64,000 nt of DNA from Apteryx mantelli. Lineage: Eukaryota; Chordata; Aves; Apterygiformes; Apterygidae. The stretch spans positions 113,485,169-113,549,168 of the forward strand of contig NC_089980.1 in assembly GCF_036417845.1 (NCBI RefSeq), written 5' to 3'. Both the position numbers and the translations under genes were made by a program. Positions 26,785 to 40,134 of the stretch are shown here, piece by piece; the stretch's first letter is position 1, and the number at the start of each line of letters is the position of its first letter. The notes beneath the pieces were generated by a model that saw only the letters and a list, made by a program, of their open reading frames with translations, had not been told where the DNA came from and made no database searches.

Positions 26785-28144
26785 GTAAGTATAAATGTGC
26801 AGGGTTCATGCCAAAGTCTAGTTACAGATGAGCAGTTCCCCTTTGACTGAAAGGGATTTTCATTGTACTGTGTACATAGTACAAAGCACAAAGCATTGGT
26901 AGAATAAAATAGCTAGCTCTGAAGCACCTCTCTCTTCTATAATTGGAGAAAGGATGATTTTGTACTGTTGTATCTACAGGATTTTTGGGCTAAACCAGTG
27001 TCCTGCCTTCCCCTGGGAAGCCATGCAATAATAGTGTATCTCATGCTTTGCCACTGTAATTGATGGATGCTGAGGAACCTGGGTGTGACATATAAGCCCT
27101 AAGTCCTCTTGCATCCTATTCCTGAAATTGTCACCTTGTGGCCTTTAATGCCTTCTTTGTAGTACCCCCATGACGATGCCTTACACGGTAAGGCTACTAA
27201 CAATAGTGAGCCGATCTCTTCTGGTGTAGCCCTCTTAAACCAGGTCCCATTGTAAGCTCACAGGAATAATACATTTGTCAGGCTTGGAGACTGTATTTTT
27301 CCAATCTCATGTCAGTGGTATTCTTCCAATTTATCACTTAGAAACAGATGCCCTGATGTTGATACTTTTAGATTTAATTTCTTGTTGGTGCATAATTTAA
27401 GCTGTGCTTTCGCCTCAGGTCCAGCCAAGGTTAATTTGTATTTGTAAATCTTAAGCCTAGAAACAAAGTGTGTCTGTCCATCTGTGAAATACCCATGATA
27501 TTTTTCCTACTCAAGTCTAGCAGTAGAATTACTTAGCTCTCTGGATAGTGAGTTATTCCAAACAAAACAAAATATTTTTGTGATAATATTGCACATCACA
27601 GCTGTAGGTTACCTAAATAGGCATTGTATCCATTACTGTTCTGTTACATTGTTCAATACATCTATTATGTTCCATCAAAAAAGGGAAAACATATATATTA
27701 TGAGTAGCAAGAAAACCAGCAGGTTGATAATTGCTCTATGCTCACTAATATGAATTACTAGCTGGCTCATCTATAATTGTAATTAACACCTCCTGCCTCA
27801 GCTATGCAATTAGCTGATGTTACTACAAATTTTTGCTATATATTTAATCTTTATCTTGTTTCTCTGGCCTGCTCTTGTATTAAATTTATAAGTAGATCTA
27901 TAAACTATATATGGAGCTGCCATGGCAGTTCCTCATTAGTCACAGGAATTGTAATAGAGGCCTGTGTGCTTGGACCGCTGGCATCTCCAGGGAGTTCACA
28001 CTAGACACACTCCATCCTAGTTTGGTAAATGTGCCTGCTGTGTATCTTTTCACATTCGCTGTATCTGTTCTAGCATCTGTCTTAACCTGAATTCATTTAG
28101 CTAGCTTTCTGCGCCTACAGTCACTTCATGAATTTTTCTTCCAG
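26785..28144. other. Intron between exons C and D
   Basis: About 1.36 kb without recognisable repeat or open frame of interest. Confidence 0.65.
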
Positions 28145-28177
28145 ATACCATGTTTTAGGAAGTCCCAAACAGTGCAG
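28145..28177 (+). CDS. 33-nt microexon D, probable cassette exon
   Basis: A 33-nt exon with strong sites on both sides: acceptor AATTTTTCTTCCAG and donor GTGCAG|GTAAGA. It is symmetric (phase 0 to 0) and encodes IPCFRKSQTVQ. Because exon C leaves in phase 0 and exon E enters in phase 0, inclusion or skipping both keep the frame, the classic configuration of a regulated microexon. It could still be a chance pair of splice-like sites, since 33 nt is a short open stretch. Confidence 0.6.
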
Positions 28178-28199
28178 GTAAGAAATTCTGGGGCAAAAC

Positions 28200-28570
28200 T
28201 GTTTTCCTCTAGAAATGCTTTGTGGGGAAAGGTCTCCCAACCCCAGACTGGGCTGGACTCAGCAAAACCTGCCAGGTGCTACTGCTGGGCTCCGAGGCTC
28301 GCTGAGCGGGCGCCAAAGGGCCTGTAGAGACCCCAGCTTTCAGAGGCAGGAAGCACGCCCAGCTTGGCAGGCACACGGGCACTTCGCTGCTGGCAGCCCG
28401 GCTTGCCAGCTCCTGTGCCAACCGGCTTGCCAGCTCCTGTGCCAACAGGCTTGCCAGCTCCTGTGCCGCCCTGGGGCTCGCCCACAAGTGCAAAACAGTG
28501 CATGGGCTGTGCAGCCGCAGCCCAGCTCGCTGTGCAGCACCTTCCCAGGACAGAGAAGCCCTATAGCATT
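28200..28570. other. GC-rich island with 24-bp tandem repeat
   Basis: A sharply bounded GC- and CpG-rich block in AT-rich intronic DNA. At about 28398-28469 a 24-bp unit CGGCTTGCCAGCTCCTGTGC-CAAC occurs three times (third copy diverged at its end). Several frames are open across the block on both strands because of its composition; one plus-strand frame encodes repeats of GLPAPVPT. An acceptor-like site ends at 28396 and a donor-like GTAAGT starts at 28596, giving a 199-nt potential exon in phase 0 to 1, an alternative to exon E. No expression evidence; origin unknown. Confidence 0.6.
28398..28469. repeat. 24-bp minisatellite, 3 copies
   Basis: Three direct copies of a GC-rich 24-bp unit containing GGCTTGCCAGCTCCTGTGCC. 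Copies 1 and 2 are nearly identical; copy 3 begins with A instead of C and ends GCC instead of AAC. Confidence 0.9.
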
Positions 28571-28599
28571 TCTGCTGCTTATGCTATGGAAAAATGTAA

Positions 28600-31500
28600 G
28601 TGTGCTTGAAATTATGCATAATATTGGGGGAGTTTGGGCCTGATGTGTCACAAGTGCAAGCTCTTTTCAGGCCCAAAATATTGTTTCCCACAGGGTAAAC
28701 AGAGGTATGAAAGACCCTCTTCCTTATGCTCTCAGTCTAAAAAGAGGCCCTCCTGGCCCTGTTCCTGCATATTCTGGTCTTGTTTTGGGCCAAGGAAATA
28801 CAGGAGAATGGATAGAGTTCAAACCATTTCTTTTCAGGTCAGAGAGAAGAGTTTTTGACACTAGGTGGTACTAAAGACAAAGGCCAATGTTTTCAATCTT
28901 TGGTGGTTAAAGATAGGCAGCTCCAACCCTTGCACCACAGCTCATATTATGCCTGGAATAGATAAACTCTATTAGATCAATTTTCAGAGTGTAGGGCTAT
29001 GTGACTTCTTGTGAAAAATTTGTCTTTGTTGTCCATTAGGACTTTTTCAGGTAATCCTTCGAAAATCTGTGAAACTACTCTTTGACATAGGTTGGGGTAA
29101 ATCTAACACAAGATATCACTTGCTAATACAAAACAGCATGCATTATATTTTGATCCTTCTGTGTTCAGTTCTGAAAATACATTTCTCATGAGCAACACTG
29201 GGAATATTTTGCTGCTCCAGCTGCCCCCTCAACACTTTTCACTGTATAATATATTTTACGGCTTCATTTAAAGCATGGGGATCCATCTATCAAGGGTATT
29301 TCTGAAGATATTCTCTGTTAATTTAACACCAACCTCCACTCTCAGATGGATGAGCATGTGATTTCCTTGATTTTTCACTGCTGTTTCTCAGTTTCTGACT
29401 TCTTCCTTTCTGTTTCTTGGCAGCTGCCTCCGCCTCAGTCACTGCTTGATCAAGGCTCTCTTCTCCCCCTTCTAATGTGCAGTGCTTGTTTAGGAACTCA
29501 ATCTTAAATCTGTTATCTGAGTCTGTAGAAGCCATTAGACATGATTTTTGCTAACAGGTGAAAGTAGAAGTGAAACTTCTTTGGATGGTGAGATGTATTT
29601 GATGCCAGAAGCAAGGAACTCTAGCCTTGAAAAATCTATAAGCAGTTTTTAAACTTTTTTTTTCTTCTTCAGTATCCTGGCTTTTAACTTCAAGATCTTT
29701 ACTGTGTTTATTACCGCAAAAGTTAAAATCAATGTGTGCTAGCTATCTCTTCACAGGCATCGCAATGAACTGCCTGCTGATCCCATGCAATTCAAATCAC
29801 TCTTAAAATGCGTTTTACTAAAAATACTTTGCTTTTATGTAGAAGATGACACTGAAATGGTTACAGCAATATAACATGGATTTTTTTTCTGAGAAATATA
29901 CAAGCAACACTAAAGCTACAATATTATATGTACACAATCTTGTTATCAGCAGTGGACTTGATTTGAAAAGATTGATTTTTAAATAAATAAATGTATTGAC
30001 AGGCTTCTGAATAGCAGATAGCAGACTTTTGGGCATTGTACAAATAAATACTGTCAGGATAAATGCTTTGTTCAAATAAAATTCAAAAAATAAGAGAGAA
30101 CAATAAAAATTGTTATTCTGTGTTTCCCCCCAAACAATAAGCATTTCAAATTTAACTTTGCTTGGATTATACATAAATATGTTAGCTTGTACCAGTTAAC
30201 TCATACTGAGGTAAACTGGAAAAGTATGCAGTTGCATTTTTTTAATTGTCTTTGTATTCCATTAACATTTTGAATTGTACATATTAAAAAAGATCAATTG
30301 AAGTAGACATATTAAGAACGTTATCTCAGCGCACAACTATATGTTGCTTCTCCACGATCTGTTTATGCTAGAGAACAGAAATGCCTCAGTAATATCTTTA
30401 ACTCAATTAGAAAAGATTTGTTGTTATTTATGATAGGTAAAAGCAAAGTGGAGCTAGCTTAGGTCAAATTTCAGACAGTTTGGCTGAAATTTTCAGTTCT
30501 TTCCTGTCATAATTTCTGGCCATGCAAGAACTGCAAGGTAAGGAATAGCTTGGGACATGGAGGACTGCATGGTAAATACCAAGCATATGTAGAAAACATC
30601 AGTGGTAGCAGTCTAGGCTTGACTTATTAAGCGATGAGGTTCACCCATTAGGTTTCATTTGACTTATCCTCTTCAGCTGAGACCTAAGCACCTAACACTT
30701 AGCACTAAATTGTAACTTTACAACTTTGCCAGGTTGCCATGTATGTGTGAAGAGAAGCTCTTGTGGCAGCTGATGGAAGCATTATCCTAAATCAAATGCA
30801 AAGTTCCTAAAGAAAAGAACAGAGCAGTGACAGCTGCCACCACCCTTTATAGCAAGCACCATGCTCTGCTGGCTGACAAGATAGGGCAGGTGGAACAGAC
30901 CTGCACAACAGGCAGAGCTTCACTCCTTTGCTTGTGGTGTCCTAGCTTTCTGCTGCCTTTGAGTGTACCCATTTTTATTTGCCTAGAGCATAGAACATGT
31001 TTGTTTTTGTCCAGATGCTAAGACTTCAGAGGCGGAAACAAGCCATGTAAAACTTTGCAGGACAACACCTAATATGTTCCTTGTATAATTAGCAAAGTCA
31101 TCCTCATTGTGCCTTCATTTGTTTCCTTGTGTAACTGGTTAATGTCTGCTTTTGTATGTATTGCATTCACTTTCTCTTTCCCTTGTATTTAAATGAGATT
31201 AAATGTTTCCTAAATTATATTTGTTAATAAAAAATAGTATTTGGTGAAAGAATCAAGAAAGAAACCATAGTAAACCCATTTGACTCAAGCAGCAGATTAT
31301 AGGTAAAATCAATATTGCAAGAAGACAGTGCTGTAACTGCACTTTAATAGCATAACAAAATGCCTGCTCTTAATTAATCCAAACTGTAATGCTTAACTCT
31401 TCTTTTGTAAAAACAAAAAAATAGTGCAAGCTCACAACTACCATTAGCTTTTCCGTGTGCTTCTAATTCCTGAACAGGTTTGCCACAAGGACACACCTGG

Positions 31501-32166
31501 AGGAGGGCAACCCTGCTAGGCTCAGGCTCCGGCAAGGATAGTGCTCTTGGTGTCTCAGTGTGGGGTGCTTCTGTGAATCAAAGAACTCTTTGGCTAATTT
31601 TGACAATCAAACTAAATCCCAAACTGATCCTGTAAGGCCTGGCATATGTAGAACATGGATAATTAGAAAAGTCTAACAAAGATTTTTTTAAAGTATTTTG
31701 AGTAATAGTGAACTCATTGGGGGTGGTACTTCTTGAGTTAACAATACTTGGATTGTGAAATTTCCTTTTCCCCCTTGTGGGAGACGTGGGGGAGGGCCTG
31801 TGCTACTGAGGGCATATGTGGAGGAGGCAGTCCCTGAGGAAGCTTCTGGGGAAAACTTCAGTCTTTCTACCAAACAGACCCTTAGACAGTGCATCTTGGA
31901 GAGACTTCTCATTTCTCTGTGTGTTGGCTACTGTACTTGACTGTGGCTTGCTTAGATCACTCAGATACAGACTCCTCCTTCTCTCCTGCTTGGACTGGCT
32001 TTGCAGAGGGCTGAAGAGGGGAATCATGGAAGATGAGGCACTAATTGCTGGACCATCAATGAATGTCTTATAAGGCATTTCAGAACAGGAACATGGCAAT
32101 GGTGCAATTTCAGTGGTGCATTTTCTGTCAAACTGTACATAGATTTCATATGCTTACTCTTTTTAG
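28600..32166. other. Intronic DNA between the GC-rich block and exon E
   Basis: AT-rich, no confident gene. It contains one lysine/glutamate-rich minus-strand open frame at 29323-29535, listed separately. A strong acceptor-like site near 29672 has no usable downstream donor. Confidence 0.6.
29323..29535 (-). other. Charged 70-aa open frame, possible pseudogene or exon remnant
   Basis: A minus-strand frame starting MASTDSDNRFKIEF, with a central EAEAAAKKQKGR run and a basic Ser/Lys C-terminus. The residue mix (E, K, S, few hydrophobics) looks like a nuclear or coiled-coil protein tail and unlike the Phe/Leu-rich chance frames nearby. In genomic context there is no good promoter, no clear poly-A tail and only a weak acceptor-like CTTCTACAG inside the first codons. 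It may be a retrocopy fragment, an exon of a minus-strand gene, or chance. Family not recognised. Confidence 0.25.
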
Positions 32167-32218
32167 GACAATGAGTCAAGTTTACTGAATGCCCACTTCC
32201 GATATCACCTACAAAAAA
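32167..32218 (+). CDS. Coding exon E of the same host gene
   Basis: A 52-nt exon between acceptor CTTACTCTTTTTAG and donor AAAAAA|GTATGT. It enters in phase 0, matching exon D (or exon C if D is skipped), and leaves in phase 1. Translation is DNESSLLNAHFRYHLQK plus one base. It has no stop in the predicted frame. Together with exon F it forms a charged segment with a heptad-like spacing of hydrophobic residues that would suit an amphipathic helix. Product not recognised. Confidence 0.7.
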
Positions 32219-32491
32219 GTATGTTGTGATGGATTTTTTTTGATATAAAGCTGAAATTTTTAACAATAGCATACTATTTCTATATGAAGTGACTGAAAAG
32301 CGCCTTTATTCCTTTTTGTCAGGAGCACAAACATACTTGGATGGTTATACTAGCTTTCTTTTATCATCTTCCAATACCTACTTTTAATTTCTTCTCTCCG
32401 TTTTAATTTACTTTAACATTCAAAATTGTAATTTCTCTTCTACAAATGGCAGACATAGAAGTTTAATTGTTTGGCGTTATTACTAAGTCCT

Positions 32492-32522
32492 TCCCCCCTC
32501 CCACCCCCTGCCCCCCCCCCCC
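32492..32522. repeat. C-rich simple tract
   Basis: C6, C5 and C12 runs separated by single T/A/G interruptions. Confidence 0.9.
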
Positions 32523-34142
32523 TTATTGTTTCCTTGGCAGTTACAAATAATTAAGCTCATTTCCAAGAATATGCCATCATGTCACATCATAAGCATTTCC
32601 TTATGGATTGCTGTGGAAGATGGAGGTACTATCTTTCTCACAGCAAAATCCTACCTACATTAGTTTACCCTCCTTGATTTTTCATTTTTCTCTAATTGTT
32701 GGAAGCATATGGTTCTTTCTGCTAGGACACTCAAGCTCCTTGCTTTCTCTGTGGGCATCAAGACAGACAGATGAAGATGTCTTTAGCTGCTGCTTAGCTC
32801 TGTGGCTATCTTCACTTTCTGATGATAAGCATATTCAAAGCCACCTTAAAGCTGATCCACTTGATAAAAGAACTGCTAGAACCTTCCTATAAACCTAAAG
32901 TCAAATACTCAAGCTAGAAGACGACTGTGTAGCTCATTGGTGCACACCAATCCAATGCTATGATATGAACATGAATACATTGAATGTGGCCTGGTAGATA
33001 AGTGTTATGTCTTTTTTCCATTTGAGATATATAAAGACTAGTGATTATGGCACACCCTTAGAATACTGGGTCAAGTTTGAAACCCAGCAGGTGCTTAACT
33101 CCTAAGGTATTGGTTATTCTGAAGTTTTTTTTTCCCCTGTATCTACTTTTTCATTAATAGGAAAATTGGTACTTCAGGCGTCTAATTCCAGTGTGATTGT
33201 GTCACAGGATTCAAAATAGCAGGAGGCTTTTCTTTCCAGCTAGATCAGCCAGGTACATGCCATTCCTTGCCCTTTACAGATTTTGACTTTTTTATTTGGG
33301 TTCTCAGTTAATTTGGTTGCAGAAGATGGGGAACACCCAAATCCATCAGTGTATCCTATAGATACAGTGGTCACCTGTGCAGAAGCTGGGTACCATGGCA
33401 CTGGGCTTTATCAAGCAAGAGCTCTGATCTCCAAAGTCACCAGGGGAGCTGACTCCATTGGTTTCAAGTACTAAAATATCCTAGAGATGCTGAGTTTTAG
33501 GAAACTAACTTTCATTGACTTTCAATTAGGATCTTCAGCATTAAATCTTGCAAAATGCTGAGTTTTCTTAAAATACAGTGAATAGCCACAGCTCTCCTTA
33601 AAAACAATTGGATTTGAAGCTGCCTAACACCTCAGAAAATTGCTCAGCACTTTGTTGGATCAAGCTTTTAAAAATGTTACTGTCAGTTGGCTATAATCAG
33701 TTTGAAAATTCTTGGACACTTTTGGAAATACTTGCAGATCATGAGTGTGCAGCTTTGGTATAGGATATTAAAAGTGATTTAAGAATAGGAAAGTTTTATA
33801 ATAGACACCCAGACATAATCAGTTTATTATGAGGCTCTTCTAACAGCTCAGAAAGAGTTTTGTTGTTTTCTAAACATTTAGAAAGTGATCATTATGTCTC
33901 TCCTAAAGAACCATTGCATCCTGCTATATAAATAGTGTTTTGAGTGTTACAGAGTATTGACTCTACATACCTTAACACAACATTATGTCAATCCAGCTGC
34001 CAAGCGCAGTATTTGTCCATGTTTTTGGTATGACAAAAATCTTTACAAAATCTTTTCTATCTGGATGTGAAGAAAACTGTGATTCAAATGACAAAGTTAT
34101 TTCATCCTACAATGAACGTTTTCTCTTTTATCAGGCAAATGA

Positions 34143-34174
34143 TCTCTCTCTCTCTCTCTCTCTTTTTTTTTTTT
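34143..34174. repeat. (TC)n dinucleotide repeat plus T12
   Basis: About ten TC units running directly into twelve T. Confidence 0.9.
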
Positions 34175-37100
34175 AAAGAAAAAGGAACCATGTCGATGAG
34201 ATTTGAAAAGCTGACTTGTAGCCTGCTCCCAGAAACAAACCCCAGGACTGTGCGTGGGGCATGAAGGAAGGCTTCCTGGGCAGAGCAGGGAAGGAGTCAG
34301 GCATCGCAGAACGGGATCCCAGGGAATGGCGGGCTTGGTAGGAAAATGCCTACAGCTGGTCAGAAGAAACACAAGAAGTATTAGAAACCAAAAGATTTAA
34401 GTGTCTGACTCCCTTCCCCTTCTGGTGACCAATCTTTTGCTCCCAAGACTGTTTCAGGATTTTGAGGAAAAAAAAACCCGCACTGCATATACATAGACAC
34501 TTAATTCCTCAGCTATGTTTAAGGACACCCTGAGAATACTTTTTGAATGGATATAAGCAAAGGAGTGCTTCGTTTATCAATTTTCAGCATTGTCAGGCAT
34601 GAGCTACATACCAGACTGCTCATAAGACTGAAGCTCTAAATGTCATGCCCAGGAACAGACCTTGGAAACATTTAAGTAAAAAGTAGAGTGTATTAAAGAA
34701 TCATTGCAAGGAACATTTAAGTTAAAAGTGTAAAGTCCTTTCAAGCCATGACTAATCCTTAAAGTAAAATTAAACTGTTTTTATTATTAAACATTTTAAA
34801 ATGCATTTAAACTTAATATATGGTCTACACATACATTTACATTTTCAATAAATTGGAAACTTAGCTCATTATAGAATTATAGTTGCCATATCCTTCTTGT
34901 TGATTCATTTTTATTGATTAAAAAATCATTTAAAGGTGCTTTTATTCCAAAATAGTGCCTACTTGTAGATTCATACATGCAGCAAAGATGTTACTAAAAC
35001 CAAAGCTGTTATTTTAATGCAAATGCACAAAGAATGCATTTTGTTGGTTTTTCAAGCTTCTTAAGGAAATACAAAATATATTTTCAGTTTATGTTTACAA
35101 TTTCAGCCTAGATATTGTATTTACTGTTGGTTTCTATCATCTGGAAAAATTCTTAACTAGCGTCAATATAAGTAATACAGTTCTGCTTTCTGATTTTCTG
35201 TGATAGTAATTTTATATTGCCAGTGATAGTAATTTTTTTTAAGTATTTGACTCTTGCATGAATTACTTTATAAGTGTTCTTTAATTCCTTCTGAATTAAT
35301 TCATGACAGATTTATATATGGTAATCAGTTTGAATATCTAAAATAAGTGTTAAAGAAATCATAACATGCAGGCTTAGCTTTTGGCTATGAATAACTGGAA
35401 TAAGTTCAGATAAATTTTGGTGCTCTAGAGGTTATTACAAATGTCATAGTTAAAGAAAGTTTGGTTTGGCAATGGATAGGAATTGCATAGTAATACAGTA
35501 GTAATATTTATAGAGGAGTCAAGGATATTTCAGATAATATTACTAATATCACTTTAAAATTGCATTACTTTGGGAGGTACTGCCCTAATATTAGCTGCAT
35601 TTTAACAACAGTCTAATTCAGCTTCTCCATCCCTGCTGAGAATCAAACAATCCCCTTTCTTGTGAATTAGTGTTAATAAGTCTTCAACAGATTCAGCTGT
35701 GGGATAATTAATGACATGCTTGTTCTTGCCAGAATAGTTCAAGTGGGCTTCATGCAGCATGCTGAGCTATTATCTTCTAGTGGGGTCATGCATCATGTCA
35801 ACCAGATAACAGCACTGGCTGCACAACAGATTTGGAAATTATATAATCAGAATAGCTCAGTTTTTTAGACCCTGTATGTGAATGCTTCACCAGGGATTTT
35901 GCAGGGGAACAGCTGAAAGTTACTGCATAATGTACTTACAGTGAATAACATGCTTGAAATTTGGTTCCTAATTTATTTCAGTTCAACTGCATTTTCTGTA
36001 ATGTACAGTAAAAACATACATTTGTGACATAATCATGCTGTTTACTTCCTTATATTCATAATATTCTTATAGATACTTACAGACATGTGGCACATCACTC
36101 TGCTTATTCCTACACAATAGCTGAAGAGGGTGGGCAAAACCTCTTCACTTTTGCCATGTTTGCTGTTACTCAGTTTGGTTTTCCAGGGCCAGGAAGGAGC
36201 CATACAGAGGGGAAACAGCAAAACTCCCTCTGCTTAGTCCTTCTTTGTTATGGCATGCCTGGATCCTGGCATATCTGCACTGCTGTTCAGTCTCCCCCTT
36301 TCCCCTGCCAGTCTGTTGCTGGCTGCGTTTGAGCCTGTTAATTATCACTTATGGCATGTCAACATCAATAGGGTCTAGCTACTGATCAGGGCTCCAGTGT
36401 GGGGTATTGGGTATACACAAAATAAAACATGGTCCCTACTCAGATATACCATGTAAGTCAGGTTAACAGATGTAAATACAGCTTCAAAGGGACTTCTTTG
36501 TAAGGCCCAATAGATTCATGTGAAAACAGCTATAGTCGTCTCCATCAATGGATTTCTTCTCTATCCATTAAGCTCTTTTTGCAAGAAAATCTCTCATGGA
36601 CACAAGAAGAATGTGTCTTCATTCAAGAATTCATAGAGGTACTGTTCCTGCTCCCAGCTCGGCTGCCCATTCCCTATTTTAAGAGCTATTCCTGTCTTCT
36701 GGGATTTTTTTTCTCAGGGGCTACTTCTAACTGCTACTTTTTCTCTGAGCCTCATTACTTCACCCATGCTGTCTCCCCTTGGACCACTACCTGACTTTTC
36801 TGCAACATATCCCTTGTATCTCTCTTGTCTCAGCTTTCCCTCAAATTTTACCTGTTTGTGATCTGATTCTTCAGACATCAGTTGGGAATTCTCTTATGGA
36901 ATAATGGAATAATTTCATAGAAGCCTATGTTTTAATTTCTTTACATATACTATATTAACAGCAAATGATGCAAGGCTGATTTTGAAAGGAGCAGATATAA
37001 ATAGATGCACAGAAATATCTTTAATTTCTAGATCTACCTCCTTCATCATCCTTTTCTGGCAATATTTTATATTTCTAAATGTTTAAGAAAATCTTTCTTA

Positions 37101-38391
37101 TCTCTCCCTTCTCCCCTTTCTTAATATCCTTGTGTGACAAGAAAAATAAAGGAGGAAGATTGTATCTTTAACAGTGGAAATCTGTTTATGAACCATCTGG
37201 GCTGAAATATCACACATCCACAATGTGTTCCTCCCAAAGGTTTTACTCCCAAACAATTTAGGTTGAAGTTTGTGATGGACCTCCCAGATTTTCTCTATCG
37301 TGTGTTTTCTGACACAGCTGAGCAGCTGCCAACCCTCAGAACGGTCAAATTCTTCCTGGCAAGTGGTTGGCAAGTAGTAGGATCATCTCATGCAGGCCCA
37401 TTTACACCTGTAAAGTGTAACTTAGAATGTTTAAACAGGTTTTCAGATTACTTACTGTCTTAGATACTGTCAGAAATACAAAAACCGTGCATTTACAGAT
37501 CTGCCCTGCAACCAAACTCACACAATAATCTGCCAGCTGAAGAGCAATTTAACTGGAAGGCTGCTGTCAACTACATCAAATACATGTTCTTCTTTTAAAC
37601 TGCTGAGATCGATAATGTACATCTGATGGCAGAATGGAAACAGTGTCCTGAGCTAAGCCTGTACTGTTCATTTTATCTCACTGAACCTCACCCCGACTCA
37701 TCATCAGAGCTTGACTTCCCTTATTGGATTGCCAGTGGTGGCAATTTTCTGGCATGTGTAACGCAGTCAGTCTCCCCAGAGAATTAGAATAAGATACCAA
37801 ATGCACTTCATTTATTTAAACCGTATTTCAGTGAAGATCTTTGGTGGAAAAAGTGTCTTGTATTAAATTGCTAATCTACAAATCTTTCAACATAAAACAC
37901 TTGCACACAGATTGCTCATTCTTCTATGAGAAGAATATCTTAAATAACCCCTTCTGAGAGATACACTTGAGACCATCAGTTGCCTTGTGTGTATTTCTCT
38001 GCTACATTTACTCAGAACCTGAAGATGCTGCACATTTCTTGATGTATTTTACTTTGGTAATATCATTGTGATTATGCTGCTATGTAACACATGGTGAAGC
38101 AGAATAAATTATATCCTTCATCCTTCTTATGCATTTTCCCTCTGTCTCTTTAAGTGTGCTATCAATGTAAAACAGACATCTGTTAACTACCTCTGCACTC
38201 TTTTTCTCTATATTCACCATGCAGCAATACAGTAACTAATGGCCAGACCGTTTGGAATAGATAGAAGAAAACAAGTTACTTGTATCTTATGATACCATGC
38301 TGCTTCAAGTTGTTATATGTTCAGTAGGTGTAAAAGTGATTGAAAGCACATAGGTCTAGGCAGTTATCTGGGTTTCCTTTATAGTCAATGC

Positions 38392-38409
38392 AAAAAAAAA
38401 AAAAAAAAA
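38392..38409. repeat. A18 homopolymer
   Basis: Eighteen consecutive A within intronic DNA; no adjacent retroposon body recognised. Confidence 0.9.
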
Positions 38410-39476
38410 GACCACGTTTGAATGTCATTTGACCCTAAAGTAGAGATGTAAAATAGTTCATAAGAATTATATCCTGAAGAGTTTACTTCTCCCCACTGAC
38501 TCTAAAAGGACCTTAATGAAATTAGTTGAGATATAAATATAAATATTTTTCAAAGCAGAATTTATTGCCTAAACTTAGGTGTTGGATGCTGTCTTAGAGG
38601 TCCCAGATATCCAGGTCCCCTGCCAATAAGGAAAGGTGTGGATCTCCAGTAGGTTCTGTGTCATTCCCGCCAACTCCATTTAGGTGGCTTAAATATCCTA
38701 GAAGATCTAAAGTGGCACTTTACACCTATGTTTAGACACTGATTTGCTTCTCAGATGTCTAAAATGAAGCGAATGAATTCTACTGATATTGATCAAAATT
38801 ATCATTAGGGGTCAGGTTGGAGTAAATTTTAAACCAGTTGCTTTCAGAAAGATTCTTTTGGAATTTTACCTTTGAAATGGCCAGTAGAGTCTGGTTCTCA
38901 GATTTACCTGATGGGCCACCATTACATAACAAATGTAACTGTTTCGGGGCTGACCTTGGTAGCCCACTAAAAATATCAAGTGCAATACCAAACAAGTTAG
39001 TTTAACTACAGTGGTAGAAGCTGATATGAAGTCAGATCCTACAGAAAATATTTACAGCTCCAGTGATAAAATGCAAATTCCTTTCTATGGGTTAACAGAA
39101 GTTTATATCTTACTATTTGTTTATACAAAGCAATGGTCCATGAAATTATAAAAAGTAAAAAAAAGAACACTATCATTACTATTGTTCTCATAAAAAAAAA
39201 AGATCAAGTATGTTTAAAAATGTACTTAGCTTTCTCTGCTGTCATTCTGTATTGTTACTTACAGTACGAACCCAAGTTTTCAAACTGAGATAGGCATTAC
39301 ATGTTCCGTTAATCCTAGATTCCCAAATTAAATATAGACAACTGTGTTAGAGATTTTCTATGTATTATCTACAACATTTATGAGACAAAAAGTTGCTCCT
39401 CCAGAATGAAGTTACTGGCTGATTTTTAGTGCACTTGCAAGACTTGTGTTTCATACATATCCTGCTAGCAGTCAAT

Positions 39477-39521
39477 TCTTTTCTTTCTTTCTTTCTTTCT
39501 TTTTTTTTTTTTTTTTTTTTT
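39477..39521. repeat. (TTTC)n plus poly-T
   Basis: Five to six TTTC tetramers followed by about 22 T. Confidence 0.9.
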
Positions 39522-40134
39522 AAGTCTTCAGATGACTAATTAACCTGAGTTCAACATTTTACTGAGTAAATAGCATTTGTATACAGGATGCCTGATGGAA
39601 GTTGGGAGTAGATTTTTCTTTGCATTTTTCTGAACTATCCCTTTGGGAAAATGGCAAGAAAGATAATGTTAAAGAATTATGCAGAAAGGAAGAGAAGGAA
39701 ACCTAGTCAGGACAATTCTTACAAAATGTTGGTAGTTTTGATAGGTAGCTATGGAATGAAAAGGCTGATTTGAGAGCCATCTCTCTTTTTGCACAATGAA
39801 CAGAAATGAAAATAACTCAAAGCTTGTAAGTACTTGAGGTATCAAGCTTTATATTCTGACTGTGTGTGTGGACATGCAACAGAAGCATGGTGGTGTGATT
39901 TTTGAGTCCTTTTGGGCAATATCAGTTTTAGTGCTAGACAAGAGGAAAGATACCATGTCAGAGAGAGTTTTAACATTATTTTGGCCATAGATGATTGCAT
40001 TTTTGCCTCTATTTCATTTAGAACTTTTGTAGTGTGCATCGTTGCATGAAAATTAGAAATTTACTTTGGCACAATTTATGTGTAATTCAGAATGTCTGTG
40101 TGTGTATCTGGGTGTATAACTGAGACACGCATGA

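Larger units (their letters stand above)
32219..40134. other. First part of the large intron between exons E and F
   Basis: AT-rich, no recognised gene. Simple repeats include C-rich 32492-32522, (TC)n plus T12 at 34143-34174, A18 at 38392-38409 and (TTTC)n plus poly-T at 39477-39521. Open frames such as 31816-32073 (overlapping exon E upstream) and 37098-37373 lack support. Confidence 0.6.

Noticed and set aside
31816-32073. 85-codon plus-strand and overlapping minus-strand frames just before exon E
   Set aside because: Both strands are open in the same place, no motif, and no splice junction links them to exon E.
33450-33560. CATTGACTTTCAATTAGG-type stretch reminiscent of an old amniote SINE
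   Set aside because: Too short and without the tRNA-like promoter boxes or a tail.
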